From assembly GCF_000211855.2 (NCBI RefSeq), contig NC_015638.1, forward strand, positions 1,240,001 to 1,304,000: a stretch of DNA of 64,000 nucleotides, given 5' to 3'. Every line of letters starts with the position of its first letter. Position 1 is the stretch's first letter. This DNA comes from Lacinutrix sp. 5H-3-7-4. GTDB taxonomy: Bacteria; Bacteroidota; Bacteroidia; Flavobacteriales; Flavobacteriaceae. Of this stretch, positions 42,595 through 51,800 are shown piece after piece. Position numbers and translations under genes: made by a program. The notes beneath the pieces were generated by a model. It did no database searches, was not told where the DNA came from, and saw only the letters and a list, made by a program, of their open reading frames with translations.

Positions 42595-43620
42595 TTACGC
42601 TTTGTATTCTTTTACAGCGTCTATAAAGGCTTTGGCATTTTCTAACGGAATGTTTGGTAAAATACCATGACCAAGATTTACTATGTATTTGTCTTTACCA
42701 AAATCATTAATCATTTGGTGAACCATTTTTTTAATTTCTGCTGGTGGTGAAAATAATCGTGTTGGGTCAAAATTACCTTGTAATGTAATGTTTCCGCCTG
42801 TTAAATAACGTGCGTTTCTTGCAGAGCAAGTCCAGTCTACACCTAATGCCGAAGCTCCAGATTTTGCCATTTCGCCAAGTGCGAACCAACAGCCTTTACC
42901 AAAGGCAATTACTGGTGTTTCGTCTTTTAATGCATCTATTATTTGTTGTATATATTTCCAAGAGAATTCTTGATAATCTACTGGTGATAACATGCCGCCC
43001 CAAGAATCGAATACTTGTACGGCATTAACACCTGCTTTTACTTTTTCTTTTAAATAAGCAATAGTTGTATCTGTAATTTTTTGTAATAATTGGTGTGCTG
43101 CTACTGGATTTTTAAAACAAAACTCTTTGGCTTTATCAAAGTTTTTACTGCCTTGACCTTGCACGCAATAACATAAAATGGTCCATGGTGAACCTGCAAA
43201 ACCAATTAACGGAATGTCGTTATTTAGTTTTTCTTTAGTCATTTTTATTGCATCGTAAACGTAGCTTAAGCTTTCTTTTACGTCTGGTACTATTACATTA
43301 TCTACGTCTTTTTGAGTGCGAATTGGGTTTGGTAAATAAGGACCAAAATTAGGTTTCATTTGCACTTCGATATTCATTGCTTGTGGTATTACTAAAATAT
43401 CGCAAAATAGTATGGCAGCATCCATACCGTAACGACGTATTGGTTGTACGGTAATTTCACTTGCTAATTCTGGTGTTTGGCAACGTGTAAAGAAATCGTA
43501 TTTAGCTTTAATCTCCATAAATTCTGGAAGATAGCGACCTGCTTGACGCATCATCCAAACTGGTGGACGCTCTACTGTTTCTCCTTTTAAAGCTCTTAAA
43601 AATAAATCGTTTTTAATCAT
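42595..43620 (-). CDS. hemE: Uroporphyrinogen decarboxylase
   Basis: Removes four carboxyl groups from uroporphyrinogen III to give coproporphyrinogen III. The 341-residue protein has the N-terminal signature [16 protein letters not shown], then [60 protein letters not shown] and the C-terminal [10 protein letters not shown]. Normal length. It has a hairpin 5 bases before its start codon and a 58-base gap to the hemC-hemD fusion. Confidence 0.98.
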   Translation of the reverse strand: MIKNDLFLRALKGETVERPPVWMMRQAGRYLPEFMEIKAKYDFFTRCQTPELASEITVQPIRRYGMDAAILFCDILVIPQAMNIEVQMKPNFGPYLPNPIRTQKDVDNVIVPDVKESLSYVYDAIKMTKEKLNNDIPLIGFAGSPWTILCYCVQGQGSKNFDKAKEFCFKNPVAAHQLLQKITDTTIAYLKEKVKAGVNAVQVFDSWGGMLSPVDYQEFSWKYIQQIIDALKDETPVIAFGKGCWFALGEMAKSGASALGVDWTCSARNARYLTGGNITLQGNFDPTRLFSPPAEIKKMVHQMINDFGKDKYIVNLGHGILPNIPLENAKAFIDAVKEYKA

Positions 43621-43625
43621 AATTT

Positions 43626-43643
43626 TTGCCGTGAAAACGGTAA
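43626..43643 (-). promoter_or_regulatory. Short hairpin just before the hemE start
   Basis: On the coding strand TTACCGT-TTTC-ACGGCAA, 7 bp with one G-T pair, ending 5 bases before the ATG at 43620. Same loop and position as the trpS hairpin. Confidence 0.5.
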
Positions 43644-43678
43644 TGTTTTAATTTAAAATTCCTTTTTTTTAAAAGAAA

Positions 43679-45262
43679 TTATACATAGTGTTTATTCACT
43701 AATTCTATAACACTTTCTACTGTTGGTACTTTTGCAACTCTTACATCGTTAAAGTAATGTCTTGCTTCTTTTGCAGTAGTTTCGCCTATACAAAAAGCAA
43801 TCATGGTATTTGTTACAGTATTTTCTTGTTTAAAACTTTTAACGGTTGATGGGCTGTAAAACATAACTCCTTCAACAGTGTTTGGTATTTCTAAGCTATC
43901 AAATTTTGTTTGGTAAGCTTCAATTTGTTTTACGTTTATATTGTTTTCTTCTAAAATGGTAGGTAGGTCGTCTAGCCTTAAGTCACTACAAAAATAAGTT
44001 ACTTGATTACCATCCATATATTCTACAAGATGTTCTGCTAATTTTTTCGCGTTTTTTTCGCTATGTTTTACTTTACCTATGCGGTTTTCTACTAAACGTT
44101 TTGTTCTGCGCCCTACACAATAAATGTTTTTAAATTGTAATTCTATTGCAGAGAAGTTTGTTAGTAATGCTTCTACAGCATTTTTACTTGTAATAACAAC
44201 GTTTTCAATTTCATTTTTTAGTAGTCTTGGTGCAATACGGTTAAGACTTATTTTAATAAAGTCGCTACTTTGTGCAACTACTTTTTCGTGAAATAATAAA
44301 CGTTGATCTTCTGTTAGCGATTTTGTAGAGTAAACATTAGTGATTTTAGTAGACTCCTTTATACTATCCATTAGGTGTTTTCCACCTTTGTCTATTACAT
44401 AATCTGCGCACCAAGTGGCGATATCTGTATGTTCTCCTAATTTTTTTACACGTTGTACGGTTATTTTTTTTGTTCCGTTTGGGCTTAATAAAACACCTTC
44501 AAAATTAACTTCTTCGTCTTTTATATAGCATAATGCACCAATTGGAGCAGTACATCCACCTTCTAATTTATTTAAAAACTCACGTTCAATTTGTGTACAA
44601 ATTTGAGTTTCTTCGTGGTTTATTTCGGCTAAAATAGCTCTTGTTTCTTCGTCTTCTTCTAAAGCGGTAACCATAATTGCACCTTGTGCTGGTGCCGGAA
44701 TCATCCATTCTAAATTAACTGCTGTTTCTGGACGTAAACCTAAACGGCCAATACCTGCTGCTGCAAAAATAGCAGCATTAAAACGGCTAGTGTTTTTTAG
44801 TTTTTCTAATCGTGTGTTTACATTACCACGAATATCTTCTATGGTGTGTGTTGGATAACGGTTTAACCATTGTGCTTTTCTACGTAAACTACTTGTTGCA
44901 ATTACAGCTTCTCGTGCTCCTAGAAATTCTTCGGTAGTTTTGTAAACTAATGTGTCACGAACATTACCGCGCTTTAAAACTGCTGCTTGTACAATACCTT
45001 TTGGTAAAAGTGTTGGTACATCTTTTAAAGAGTGTACGGCAATATCAATATCACCATTAAGCATCGCGATATCTAATGTTCGAGTAAATATTCCTGTAAT
45101 ACCAAGCTCGTAAAGTGGTTTGTCTAAAACAATATCTCCTGTAGATTTTACAGGAACAAGAACAGTTTTGTGTCCTAAGTGTTCTAATTGTGATTTTACG
45201 GCATTGGCTTGGTAGAGTGCTAACTCGCTATCACGAGTACCAATTCTTATAGTTTTAGACAT
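43679..45262 (-). CDS. hemC: Fused hydroxymethylbilane synthase and uroporphyrinogen-III synthase
   Basis: A 527-residue bifunctional protein. Residues 1 to about 305 are porphobilinogen deaminase (HemC): IRIGTRDSELALYQ, HSLKDVPTLLP, TSSLRRKAQW, EDIRGNVNTRL and LEGGCTAPIGA, where Cys237 holds the dipyrromethane cofactor. Residues about 310-527 are a HemD-like uroporphyrinogen-III synthase (NVVITSKNAVEALL, IYCVGRRTKRLVE, GVMFYSPSTVKSF, AFCIGETTAKEARHYF). The fusion lets hydroxymethylbilane pass directly to ring closure. Overlaps the 3' end of hemA by 8 bases. Confidence 0.95.
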   Translation of the reverse strand: MSKTIRIGTRDSELALYQANAVKSQLEHLGHKTVLVPVKSTGDIVLDKPLYELGITGIFTRTLDIAMLNGDIDIAVHSLKDVPTLLPKGIVQAAVLKRGNVRDTLVYKTTEEFLGAREAVIATSSLRRKAQWLNRYPTHTIEDIRGNVNTRLEKLKNTSRFNAAIFAAAGIGRLGLRPETAVNLEWMIPAPAQGAIMVTALEEDEETRAILAEINHEETQICTQIEREFLNKLEGGCTAPIGALCYIKDEEVNFEGVLLSPNGTKKITVQRVKKLGEHTDIATWCADYVIDKGGKHLMDSIKESTKITNVYSTKSLTEDQRLLFHEKVVAQSSDFIKISLNRIAPRLLKNEIENVVITSKNAVEALLTNFSAIELQFKNIYCVGRRTKRLVENRIGKVKHSEKNAKKLAEHLVEYMDGNQVTYFCSDLRLDDLPTILEENNINVKQIEAYQTKFDSLEIPNTVEGVMFYSPSTVKSFKQENTVTNTMIAFCIGETTAKEARHYFNDVRVAKVPTVESVIELVNKHYV

Positions 45263-46514
45263 TTTTTACTGGTTCTAACTGAAAAACTTTTTGAATAAGT
45301 TCCAGGCTATCGTTTGTAGAAACCGCTTCGTCTTTTAAATGGTGAGCAAAGTGGTTAGTTATTTTTTGAATGAGTTTATTGGTAATAAGCTCGGCTTGTT
45401 CCTCGTTAAAATTAGCAACTTTTTTTCGCTGTGTGTCTAACTCGGCATTTTTAAAATCTTGTAATTTACTTTTTAAAGCCTTTATTGTTGGTGCAAACTT
45501 TCTTGTTTCTAACCAGCTATTAAATTCGGCTTTTACTTCTTCAATTATAGTTTCGGCCAGAGGAATATGTTGTTTTCTGTTTTCTAAAGTTTCATCTGTG
45601 ATTTGAGATAAATCGTCTAAATGAATAAGCTTAACATTATCTAATTCTTGAACGTTATTATTTACGTTTTTAGGAATTGATAAATCTAGAATTAACAAGT
45701 CTTTTTTAGACTGAATAATGTGTTTGTCTATTGTTGGGTTTTGAGCACCTGTTGCAACAATTAAAATATCTGAAGCATTAATTTCTTCTTGAAGATTAGC
45801 GTATTCTTTTACAATTAAATTAAATTTTCCTGCAATAGCTTCAGCTTTATCTTTAGTTCTATTAATTAAAGTAATATGTTCGTTTTTGGTATGCTTTACT
45901 AGGTTTTCGCAAGTGTTTCTTCCTATTTTTCCTGTTCCAAAAAGTAAAATATTTTTGTTTGAAACGTTTTCTACGTGTTTCATTATATATTGAACCGATG
46001 CAAAAGACACAGATGTAGCACCTGTTGAAATATCGGTTTCATTTTTAATACGCTTGCTTGCTTGAATAACGGCATTTATTAAACGCTCTATAAAGTGATT
46101 TAATAAATTGTGTTTTTTTGAAATTCTTGCGGCTGTTTTTAATTGGCTAATAATTTCGAAATCACCTAAAATCTGGCTGTCTAATCCAGAGCCAACACGA
46201 AACATATGTGAAATAGCATCGTTGTTTTTATATACATATGCAACTTTTTGAAACTCTTCTACCGTACCTTTTGTATTGTCGCAAAGAAGTTTAATAAGTT
46301 GAAAAGGATGTTCGGCAAAACCAAAAATCTCGGTTCTGTTACATGTAGATGTTACGATTAGGCTTTCTATACCATTAGTATTAGCTTGATTTAGCAAATT
46401 TAATTTTGCTTCTTCACTTAAACTAAAATGACCACGAATTTCGGCATCGGCTTTTTTGTAGCTTAAGCCAATAGCGTAGAAAGTAGAGCCTTTTGAAATG
46501 TTATATTGTTTCAT
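45255..46514 (-). CDS. hemA: Glutamyl-tRNA reductase
   Basis: First committed enzyme of the C5 pathway, reducing glutamyl-tRNA to glutamate-1-semialdehyde with NADPH. With ATG at 46514 (MKQYNISKGS) it has 419 residues; the frame extends to a TTG at 46532 but the -7 box TACTTTTG overlaps that codon, so the ATG is preferred. Catalytic Cys58 sits in TSTCNRTEIFG. Also visible are GSGLDSQILGDFEI, the NADPH-binding ILLFGTGKIGRNTCENL and the dimerisation tail. Opens the heme gene run, divergent from an AraC regulator. Confidence 0.97.
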   Translation of the reverse strand: MKQYNISKGSTFYAIGLSYKKADAEIRGHFSLSEEAKLNLLNQANTNGIESLIVTSTCNRTEIFGFAEHPFQLIKLLCDNTKGTVEEFQKVAYVYKNNDAISHMFRVGSGLDSQILGDFEIISQLKTAARISKKHNLLNHFIERLINAVIQASKRIKNETDISTGATSVSFASVQYIMKHVENVSNKNILLFGTGKIGRNTCENLVKHTKNEHITLINRTKDKAEAIAGKFNLIVKEYANLQEEINASDILIVATGAQNPTIDKHIIQSKKDLLILDLSIPKNVNNNVQELDNVKLIHLDDLSQITDETLENRKQHIPLAETIIEEVKAEFNSWLETRKFAPTIKALKSKLQDFKNAELDTQRKKVANFNEEQAELITNKLIQKITNHFAHHLKDEAVSTNDSLELIQKVFQLEPVKNV

Positions 46515-46529
46515 AAAAATAGTACGCAA

Positions 46530-46537
46530 CAAAAGTA
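46530..46537 (-). promoter_or_regulatory. Predicted -7 box of hemA
   Basis: TACTTTTG on the minus strand, 15 bases before the ATG at 46514. No TTG at the expected -33 distance, so the site may need an activator (inference). Confidence 0.5.
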
Positions 46538-46608
46538 AGTTGTGTTTTATGTAAAAAGTAACGCTGTAAGAACAATTAATATCGATTCGGGTTTTTTAGC
46601 GTGGTTTT

Positions 46609-46639
46609 TTGACTAAATTGCTTAAAAGTACTATTTTTG
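46609..46639 (+). promoter_or_regulatory. Promoter of the AraC-type regulator gene
   Basis: TTG (46609-46611), 20-base spacer, TATTTTTG (46632-46639). Start of transcription would be about 53 bases before the ATG at 46697, leaving room for a leader hairpin. Confidence 0.65.
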
Positions 46640-46668
46640 TTATACTTTACAGTTGTTTTTAATTTTTA

Positions 46669-46687
46669 ATTTAGAACAAATCTAAAT
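46669..46687 (+). promoter_or_regulatory. Short hairpin before the AraC regulator start
   Basis: ATTTAGA-ACAAA-TCTAAAT, perfect 7-bp arms, ending 9 bases before the ATG at 46697. Could be an RNA hairpin or a DNA operator. Confidence 0.45.
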
Positions 46688-46696
46688 AGTAAAATC

Positions 46697-47596
46697 ATGA
46701 ATTTAGAAAACAAAATTGAAAAAAGTATCGCTAAAGGTTTTTTTATAGAAACACGTGCAGACGATGGTGTTTTTATTTTAACTCACCAAAATGATACACA
46801 GGAAGTTAAGCTTATAGAGCGCGAAATTGATAGCAGTTTTATTCAATTCCATTTTTGCTTAAAAGGTGAGAGCTTATTTTTATTTAATAATGGTAATTAT
46901 AAATTAAATGTAGCTTCTGAAACTTCTTTGCTACTTTACAACCCGCAAAGAGATTTGCCATTGCATTTAGAAGTACAGCCTAATACATGGTTAGTTTCGG
47001 TTTTAATTTCTATTAAAAAATTTCATGGTTTATTTTCTCAAGAAGCAGATTATATTACTTTTTTAAGTGAAGATAATAAGGATAAAAAATACTACAAAGA
47101 CGGTAATATTTCGCCGTCTATGGCTATCGCTTTAAACCAATTGGTGAATTATAACTTAAATGCTTCTATTAAAAATATTTATTTTAAGGCTAAAGCTTAT
47201 GAGGTGTTAAGTTTGTATTTTAATAGAAGTGAAGATGCAGATATAGAGCAATGTCCTTTTTTGGTTGATGAGACTAATGTTTTAAAAATTAGAAAAGCTA
47301 AAGATATTGTAATCTCTAGAATGGCAGAGCCACCAAGTTTACAAGAATTAGCAGATGAAATTGGCTTGACTCTTAAAAAATTAAAAGAAGGCTTTAAACA
47401 AATTTATGGTGATAGTGTTTTTAGTTTTTTGCTTGATTACAAGCTTGAGGTTGCCCGAAAACTTTTAGAATCTGGTGAGCATAACGTTAATGAGGTTGGA
47501 TTAAAAGTAGGTTATAGTACTTCTAGCCACTTTATAGCGGCTTTTAAAAAGAAATACGGTACAACACCTAAAAAATATGTGCAATCTGTAGGTTAA
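46697..47596 (+). CDS. PchR-like AraC family transcriptional regulator
   Basis: A 299-residue regulator. N-terminal sensing part (1-185) has FIQFHFCLKGESLFLFNNGNYKLNV, and a segment QLVNYNLNASIKNIYFKAKAYEVLSLYF that resembles PchR-type siderophore/iron regulators. The C-terminal double HTH (about 200-299) has SLQELADEIGLTLKKLKEGFKQIYGDSVFSFLLDYKLEVARKLL and VNEVGLKVGYSTSSHFIAAFKKKYGTTP. Divergent from hemA with 183 bases between, so it may control heme synthesis in response to iron, heme or a siderophore (inference). Confidence 0.85.
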   Translation: MNLENKIEKSIAKGFFIETRADDGVFILTHQNDTQEVKLIEREIDSSFIQFHFCLKGESLFLFNNGNYKLNVASETSLLLYNPQRDLPLHLEVQPNTWLVSVLISIKKFHGLFSQEADYITFLSEDNKDKKYYKDGNISPSMAIALNQLVNYNLNASIKNIYFKAKAYEVLSLYFNRSEDADIEQCPFLVDETNVLKIRKAKDIVISRMAEPPSLQELADEIGLTLKKLKEGFKQIYGDSVFSFLLDYKLEVARKLLESGEHNVNEVGLKVGYSTSSHFIAAFKKKYGTTPKKYVQSVG

Positions 47597-48168
47597 AATT
47601 TTTGTGCGAAATACACAGTTAAAAACAACCAGCCTAAATATAAGCTTGTGTAAGCTAAAGCGTAAGAAAGCGATAAACCTATATTCCCTTTTGTTTTTGG
47701 CGCCTTACTAAAAACTAATTTTAATGCTCTAAAAAATAGCCAATATAAAAGCATAATAATTATAAATATTGAAAGCCAAAAGGCAAACTCTAGTAGTATT
47801 AAAAAAACAAAAGCTAGTATTGTCATGCCTATCCAGGCAATTATAGATATTACTAAGCCACCAATACCATCACTAGCATCTATAAAAGGTACATTTGGAG
47901 CTTCGCCAGATGAATTTATATAACGACCTATTTTAAAATTTTTGAAATCAGGAAAATTGTCTATTAACTTTATGCCATAGTATAGCCCATATGCCATAAA
48001 AAGAAATAATGCGCAGCCAATAATTGTTAATGAATAATAGAAATTGGCAGTAACAGTGCGTGCGTGATGCTCTCCATTAATATAAACAGAAATAATTGTA
48101 ATAAGTATTACAATTAGCGAGACAATAAAAACCGATTTGCCTTTTAAATATGTTTTAAATGGTTTCAG
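47593..48168 (-). CDS. Membrane protein of unknown function, no standard start codon
   Basis: The first ATG in this frame (47997) gives 134 residues with two or three membrane segments (about 35-75 and 105-130). The same frame stays open to the stop codon of the TraB/GumN gene and would add 57 residues, including another hydrophobic segment (SVFIVSLIVILITIISVYI) and a second (YYSLTIIGCALFLF). No ATG, GTG or TTG exists in this added part; CTG at 48168-48166 lies directly after the neighbour's TAA. I list the long form because it looks coding, but the true start is uncertain. No family recognised. Confidence 0.55.
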   Translation of the reverse strand: MKPFKTYLKGKSVFIVSLIVILITIISVYINGEHHARTVTANFYYSLTIIGCALFLFMAYGLYYGIKLIDNFPDFKNFKIGRYINSSGEAPNVPFIDASDGIGGLVISIIAWIGMTILAFVFLILLEFAFWLSIFIIIMLLYWLFFRALKLVFSKAPKTKGNIGLSLSYALAYTSLYLGWLFLTVYFAQKF

Positions 48169-51100
48169 TTATTTTCTATTTATTCGTTTTCTAGTTTTGT
48201 GTTTTGCTAATTCTAAAGCTTCTTTTATTAATTCATCTTCTTGCTCTCTTATAAAATTACCGGTATAACCAGATTCGTAATACGCTTTAGTTTGTATATC
48301 GTTTGGATTTTTTGGATTTAAAAAAGCGACATAATATAATTTTCTTGAGTCTCCATAATCATTTTTACGATTTAGAATATAAAAATACATTTTTCCTTTT
48401 TTTCCATTATCGGTTACAAATGGAATGGTTTCTAAAAAAGCGATAGAGTCTCTTCCTTTTTCAATTTCTACATTAGAGAATAAATATGATTTTGCAAATT
48501 GCTGCTGTGAAATTACTTTATTTGAATATTGCTTTTTTAAATTATTATAATACAATTTTGTAATTAACTGTGCTTGATTTTTGTAATCGTTTAGCGTTTT
48601 ATTTTTCAAACTTTTTGGTATTGGCTCATTATTTTTTTCAAGTAAAACATAGTAAGTGGTTAAAGCTCGGGCATTATCACTATTTAATAATTTATTAAAA
48701 AAGTTTTGTGCCATTTTTTCTTTTCTAAATGGGAATATGAGTTTAACATAGTTGTATAGTTTACTTTTTCTAGAAGCATACCCAGAGGTTTCACTTAAGC
48801 TGCGTTTTATTTCGGTTTTTCCATCGTTTATAATAACTTTCTTGTATTTTTTATAAAGTTTTGGCTTTACCAAACCGCTGTCTTTTAGCTTTGCTAAAAG
48901 TGCGTAAATAGGTTCTTTGTATTCTGGAACAGTTATATATTCTAATAGCTCTGGAAATAGTGTTTTTTTAAGTTTTAGTGAGTCTCTATAGTTTAGGAAT
49001 AGAGATTTTATAGCATATTTTTCTAGAGGTAAATCTATATTTAATAACTTTAAAAAGTCTTGATACGTTTGCTTTGTTTTTTTATTTAGTAAACCTTTTA
49101 AAATTGTTGTTTGAACTTCTGGATTTGAATAAGATTCTTGATATAAAGATTTTAAAAACGGAATGGTTTTAGGGTTATCTAATGCTATTAAGTCTCTAAT
49201 TAAATCTAATTTTACAAATTTTTTGTTTTCAGGGAAATCGAAATTTTTAATGATACTAATAAGTTTATTAACGTGGCTATTGTTAAATTTTATTAGATCT
49301 CGATTGCTCATTACAATACTATCATTAGCTTGTAAAGCAGAAAAGAAAATATCTGTTTTATCTGTTAATACAGGTTTGCCTAATAAGGTGTCTAAAGGAG
49401 TAAATGTATTGTAAAATTGTGTAACAAAAGTTGATGGTTTAGCAATGGTATCGACTAAGGTTTTAAGCTGAAATAAAGTTCCTTTTTTTAAAATGTTTTT
49501 TACTAAAATAGCTTTAGTACTTAGTGAATCTTTTTGGGTAAAAGTATAGGTGTAAACGTCATTATTATGTTTCTTTTTTCTATTTGTTATTGTAAAAGGT
49601 TTGGTGTGGTTTTGGCTTTCTTTTCTATAATTTTCTATTTCATGCCATAAACTGTCTATGTTTTCAAACATTTGTAAATCGTGAAATTTTGTTCGGCTAA
49701 CAAAAACACGTTCGTTTGCTTTAGAAAAATATGCAGTAGTTTTTGTTTGTGACTCGTAAGGTTTTTTATTTTTTATAGAATACGCTCTGTTATTGGTTAC
49801 AATAGGTTTTACATTAGTTCTTACCTTAAAATGCAACGCTGTATCTACTGTTGTTTCAAAGTTTTTATAATTTATTTCTTTCAGTTTAAAAGAATTAAAA
49901 AAAGTCTTTGCTTTGTTTTTATTTAAACCAGCATAACCTAATAGAAAATAACTACCATCTTTTACTATACTTTTTAAATGTATTTTGGTTTTAGATGAAG
50001 CATCTTTTCTTGCAGATGCAACATAACTTTTATAGTTGTCATTATCAAAATAACCTTCCATAGTGTCATCTATTTCAAGTTCTTTAAATAAATTTTCAAT
50101 ACTATATTTTGCTTCAAAAGCATCTTCTTCAATGTAATTAATATCTTGATTTACAGCTTCTTTTAAAAAGTAAAAGTCTGTTCCTGTAGTGCCTTGAATA
50201 AGTTTGTTGCCGCTATTAATTAGGTTGTCTGTTATTCTATATTCAGGAAAGTTAACTTCGTATTTATTGTATGGCGAATTAAAAGTCTCTATTGATGTTG
50301 TTGGTTTTTTAAAACGAATAGAATTAAAAATCTCTTTTTCAAAATTTAAAACATAATTTTTTGGTCCACCAAACTTAATAATGATAACCTCTAATGGTGT
50401 TTTGTAAATATGATACTTTTGGTAGTCGCCTTTTTTTGTTTTGTTTAAAACGCTTAACCCAGGATAAGGACTTTTAATTTTTTCTTTACTTACAATGTCT
50501 CCTGGAATGTCTTCAAACAGGAAATTGTCTATGCTGTTTATTGTAATATTTTTTTCGTCATTTGGTAAATAATCAAAAATATTAAATCTACTTATGGTTA
50601 AATAAGCACCATTTGTCATATCTGGCGATACAGTAAACTTATAGTTGTTATAGAAAAAAGTTTTTAAGTTAGTAAAGCTTTTTAGTGTTATAAATCCATC
50701 TTGGGTGCTTACTTTTTTAAGTTGTGGAGTAGCTATAAAATCTTCAATTTTTTGTTTTGCAGTTTGTGCTTTTTTACTTTGGCTTGAGGTTAGTGCTTTA
50801 ATTTTATATCCCTTTTTTTTAAGCAGATTTAACATCCCTTTTTCACCAGGTAAGTGTGCTGCGCCAACACCAGAAAATACAGATTTGTTTTGCATTACAG
50901 AGTCCAGCACTTTCACCATATTTTCATTACGGATAAAAAGCATATTTTCTCTAAAAAAATTAGTGTTAGATGCTTCGCTAATAGAATCTAATAACGCTAA
51001 ATTACGTTCTCTGTAGGTGTTTTCTTGGAGTAAATACGGACTTTCTTTTTCGTAAATTTCTGCTAACCAAGGATCTGGTTTTTTTTTATAAGCGTTGCTA

Positions 51101-51633
51101 CTAGCCTTAGAGGTTAAAAACTGTGCTTCATCTAAGTCTTCTAAGCTTATAATTGGTTTGTTTTTTTTCTTACCAGCTTGATAAATAAACATATCGAGGT
51201 AGGTTTCTTCTTCAAAATTATCGGTATTTAAATTTTTTCGGTATAAATAGCCATTAATCATTCGGTTGTCAGACCGTATAGCGCTTCTAATTAAAAGCTC
51301 TTCTGGCGCTTCAAAATTAAATAGTGATGTGTAAAATCCTTTTCTGTATGCGTAATAAAAATTTTGTGGAGAAATTATAGTGTTTTCATAATTGTGCTCT
51401 AACCAGGTGCTTGGATCACTTTCTAATGCGATAGTTTCACTTTTTTCTAAAGCTTCAAAAAAAACATCGTCTAACCTAAACGCTACTTTTTTACTCACAT
51501 GCATTGTACCATATATGTAAGAGGCTTTTTTTAAACCGTTACCGGAAATTTCCCATAATAAACTCTGTTCTTTTTCTTGCGAAAAACTAAAAAGACTAAA
51601 AAAAGAAGCGAATATTATAAGGTACTTTAGCAT
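48169..51633 (-). CDS. Large exported protein with N-terminal TraB/GumN domain
   Basis: A 1154-residue protein with a signal peptide (MLKYLIIFASFFSLFSFSQ). Residues about 22-285 are a TraB/GumN domain: LLWEISGNGLKKASYIYGTMHVS, IALESDPSTWL, VFSGVGAAHLPGEKGMLNLLKKKGYKIKAL. TraB-like proteins are proposed to be metal-dependent peptidases or inhibitors (Tiki-like), but bacterial function is unsettled. The remaining 850 residues match nothing I recognise. They contain a beta-rich part and, from about 800 on, helical repeats (FLKSLYQESYSNPEVQTTILKGLLNKK) like HEAT-type repeats. A stand-alone relative is at 60084-60956. Confidence 0.85.
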   Translation of the reverse strand: MLKYLIIFASFFSLFSFSQEKEQSLLWEISGNGLKKASYIYGTMHVSKKVAFRLDDVFFEALEKSETIALESDPSTWLEHNYENTIISPQNFYYAYRKGFYTSLFNFEAPEELLIRSAIRSDNRMINGYLYRKNLNTDNFEEETYLDMFIYQAGKKKNKPIISLEDLDEAQFLTSKASSNAYKKKPDPWLAEIYEKESPYLLQENTYRERNLALLDSISEASNTNFFRENMLFIRNENMVKVLDSVMQNKSVFSGVGAAHLPGEKGMLNLLKKKGYKIKALTSSQSKKAQTAKQKIEDFIATPQLKKVSTQDGFITLKSFTNLKTFFYNNYKFTVSPDMTNGAYLTISRFNIFDYLPNDEKNITINSIDNFLFEDIPGDIVSKEKIKSPYPGLSVLNKTKKGDYQKYHIYKTPLEVIIIKFGGPKNYVLNFEKEIFNSIRFKKPTTSIETFNSPYNKYEVNFPEYRITDNLINSGNKLIQGTTGTDFYFLKEAVNQDINYIEEDAFEAKYSIENLFKELEIDDTMEGYFDNDNYKSYVASARKDASSKTKIHLKSIVKDGSYFLLGYAGLNKNKAKTFFNSFKLKEINYKNFETTVDTALHFKVRTNVKPIVTNNRAYSIKNKKPYESQTKTTAYFSKANERVFVSRTKFHDLQMFENIDSLWHEIENYRKESQNHTKPFTITNRKKKHNNDVYTYTFTQKDSLSTKAILVKNILKKGTLFQLKTLVDTIAKPSTFVTQFYNTFTPLDTLLGKPVLTDKTDIFFSALQANDSIVMSNRDLIKFNNSHVNKLISIIKNFDFPENKKFVKLDLIRDLIALDNPKTIPFLKSLYQESYSNPEVQTTILKGLLNKKTKQTYQDFLKLLNIDLPLEKYAIKSLFLNYRDSLKLKKTLFPELLEYITVPEYKEPIYALLAKLKDSGLVKPKLYKKYKKVIINDGKTEIKRSLSETSGYASRKSKLYNYVKLIFPFRKEKMAQNFFNKLLNSDNARALTTYYVLLEKNNEPIPKSLKNKTLNDYKNQAQLITKLYYNNLKKQYSNKVISQQQFAKSYLFSNVEIEKGRDSIAFLETIPFVTDNGKKGKMYFYILNRKNDYGDSRKLYYVAFLNPKNPNDIQTKAYYESGYTGNFIREQEDELIKEALELAKHKTRKRINRK

Positions 51634-51756
51634 AGAAAACTTTTAAATAACTATAAATATATTTATTTAGTCTAAACTTTTTAAAAATTTTGCGATTTTA
51701 ACGCCTTTATAACATATGGAAAGTCAGGAACTAAAGAATAATATTAATTTGTGTTG

Positions 51757-51764
51757 TATTTTTG
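51757..51764 (+). promoter_or_regulatory. Predicted -7 box of hemH
   Basis: TATTTTTG at 51757-51764, about 37 bases before the hemH ATG. The -33 element is not a clear TTG. Confidence 0.5.
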
Positions 51765-51800
51765 CATAAAGGATAAAAGAAGATTTTTTTTTAAAACTAT

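Noticed and set aside
38878-46514. Reading the heme run as one operon
   Set aside because: Gaps of 58 and 247 bases and large hairpins after hemE suggest at least two transcripts; only parts are tightly packed.
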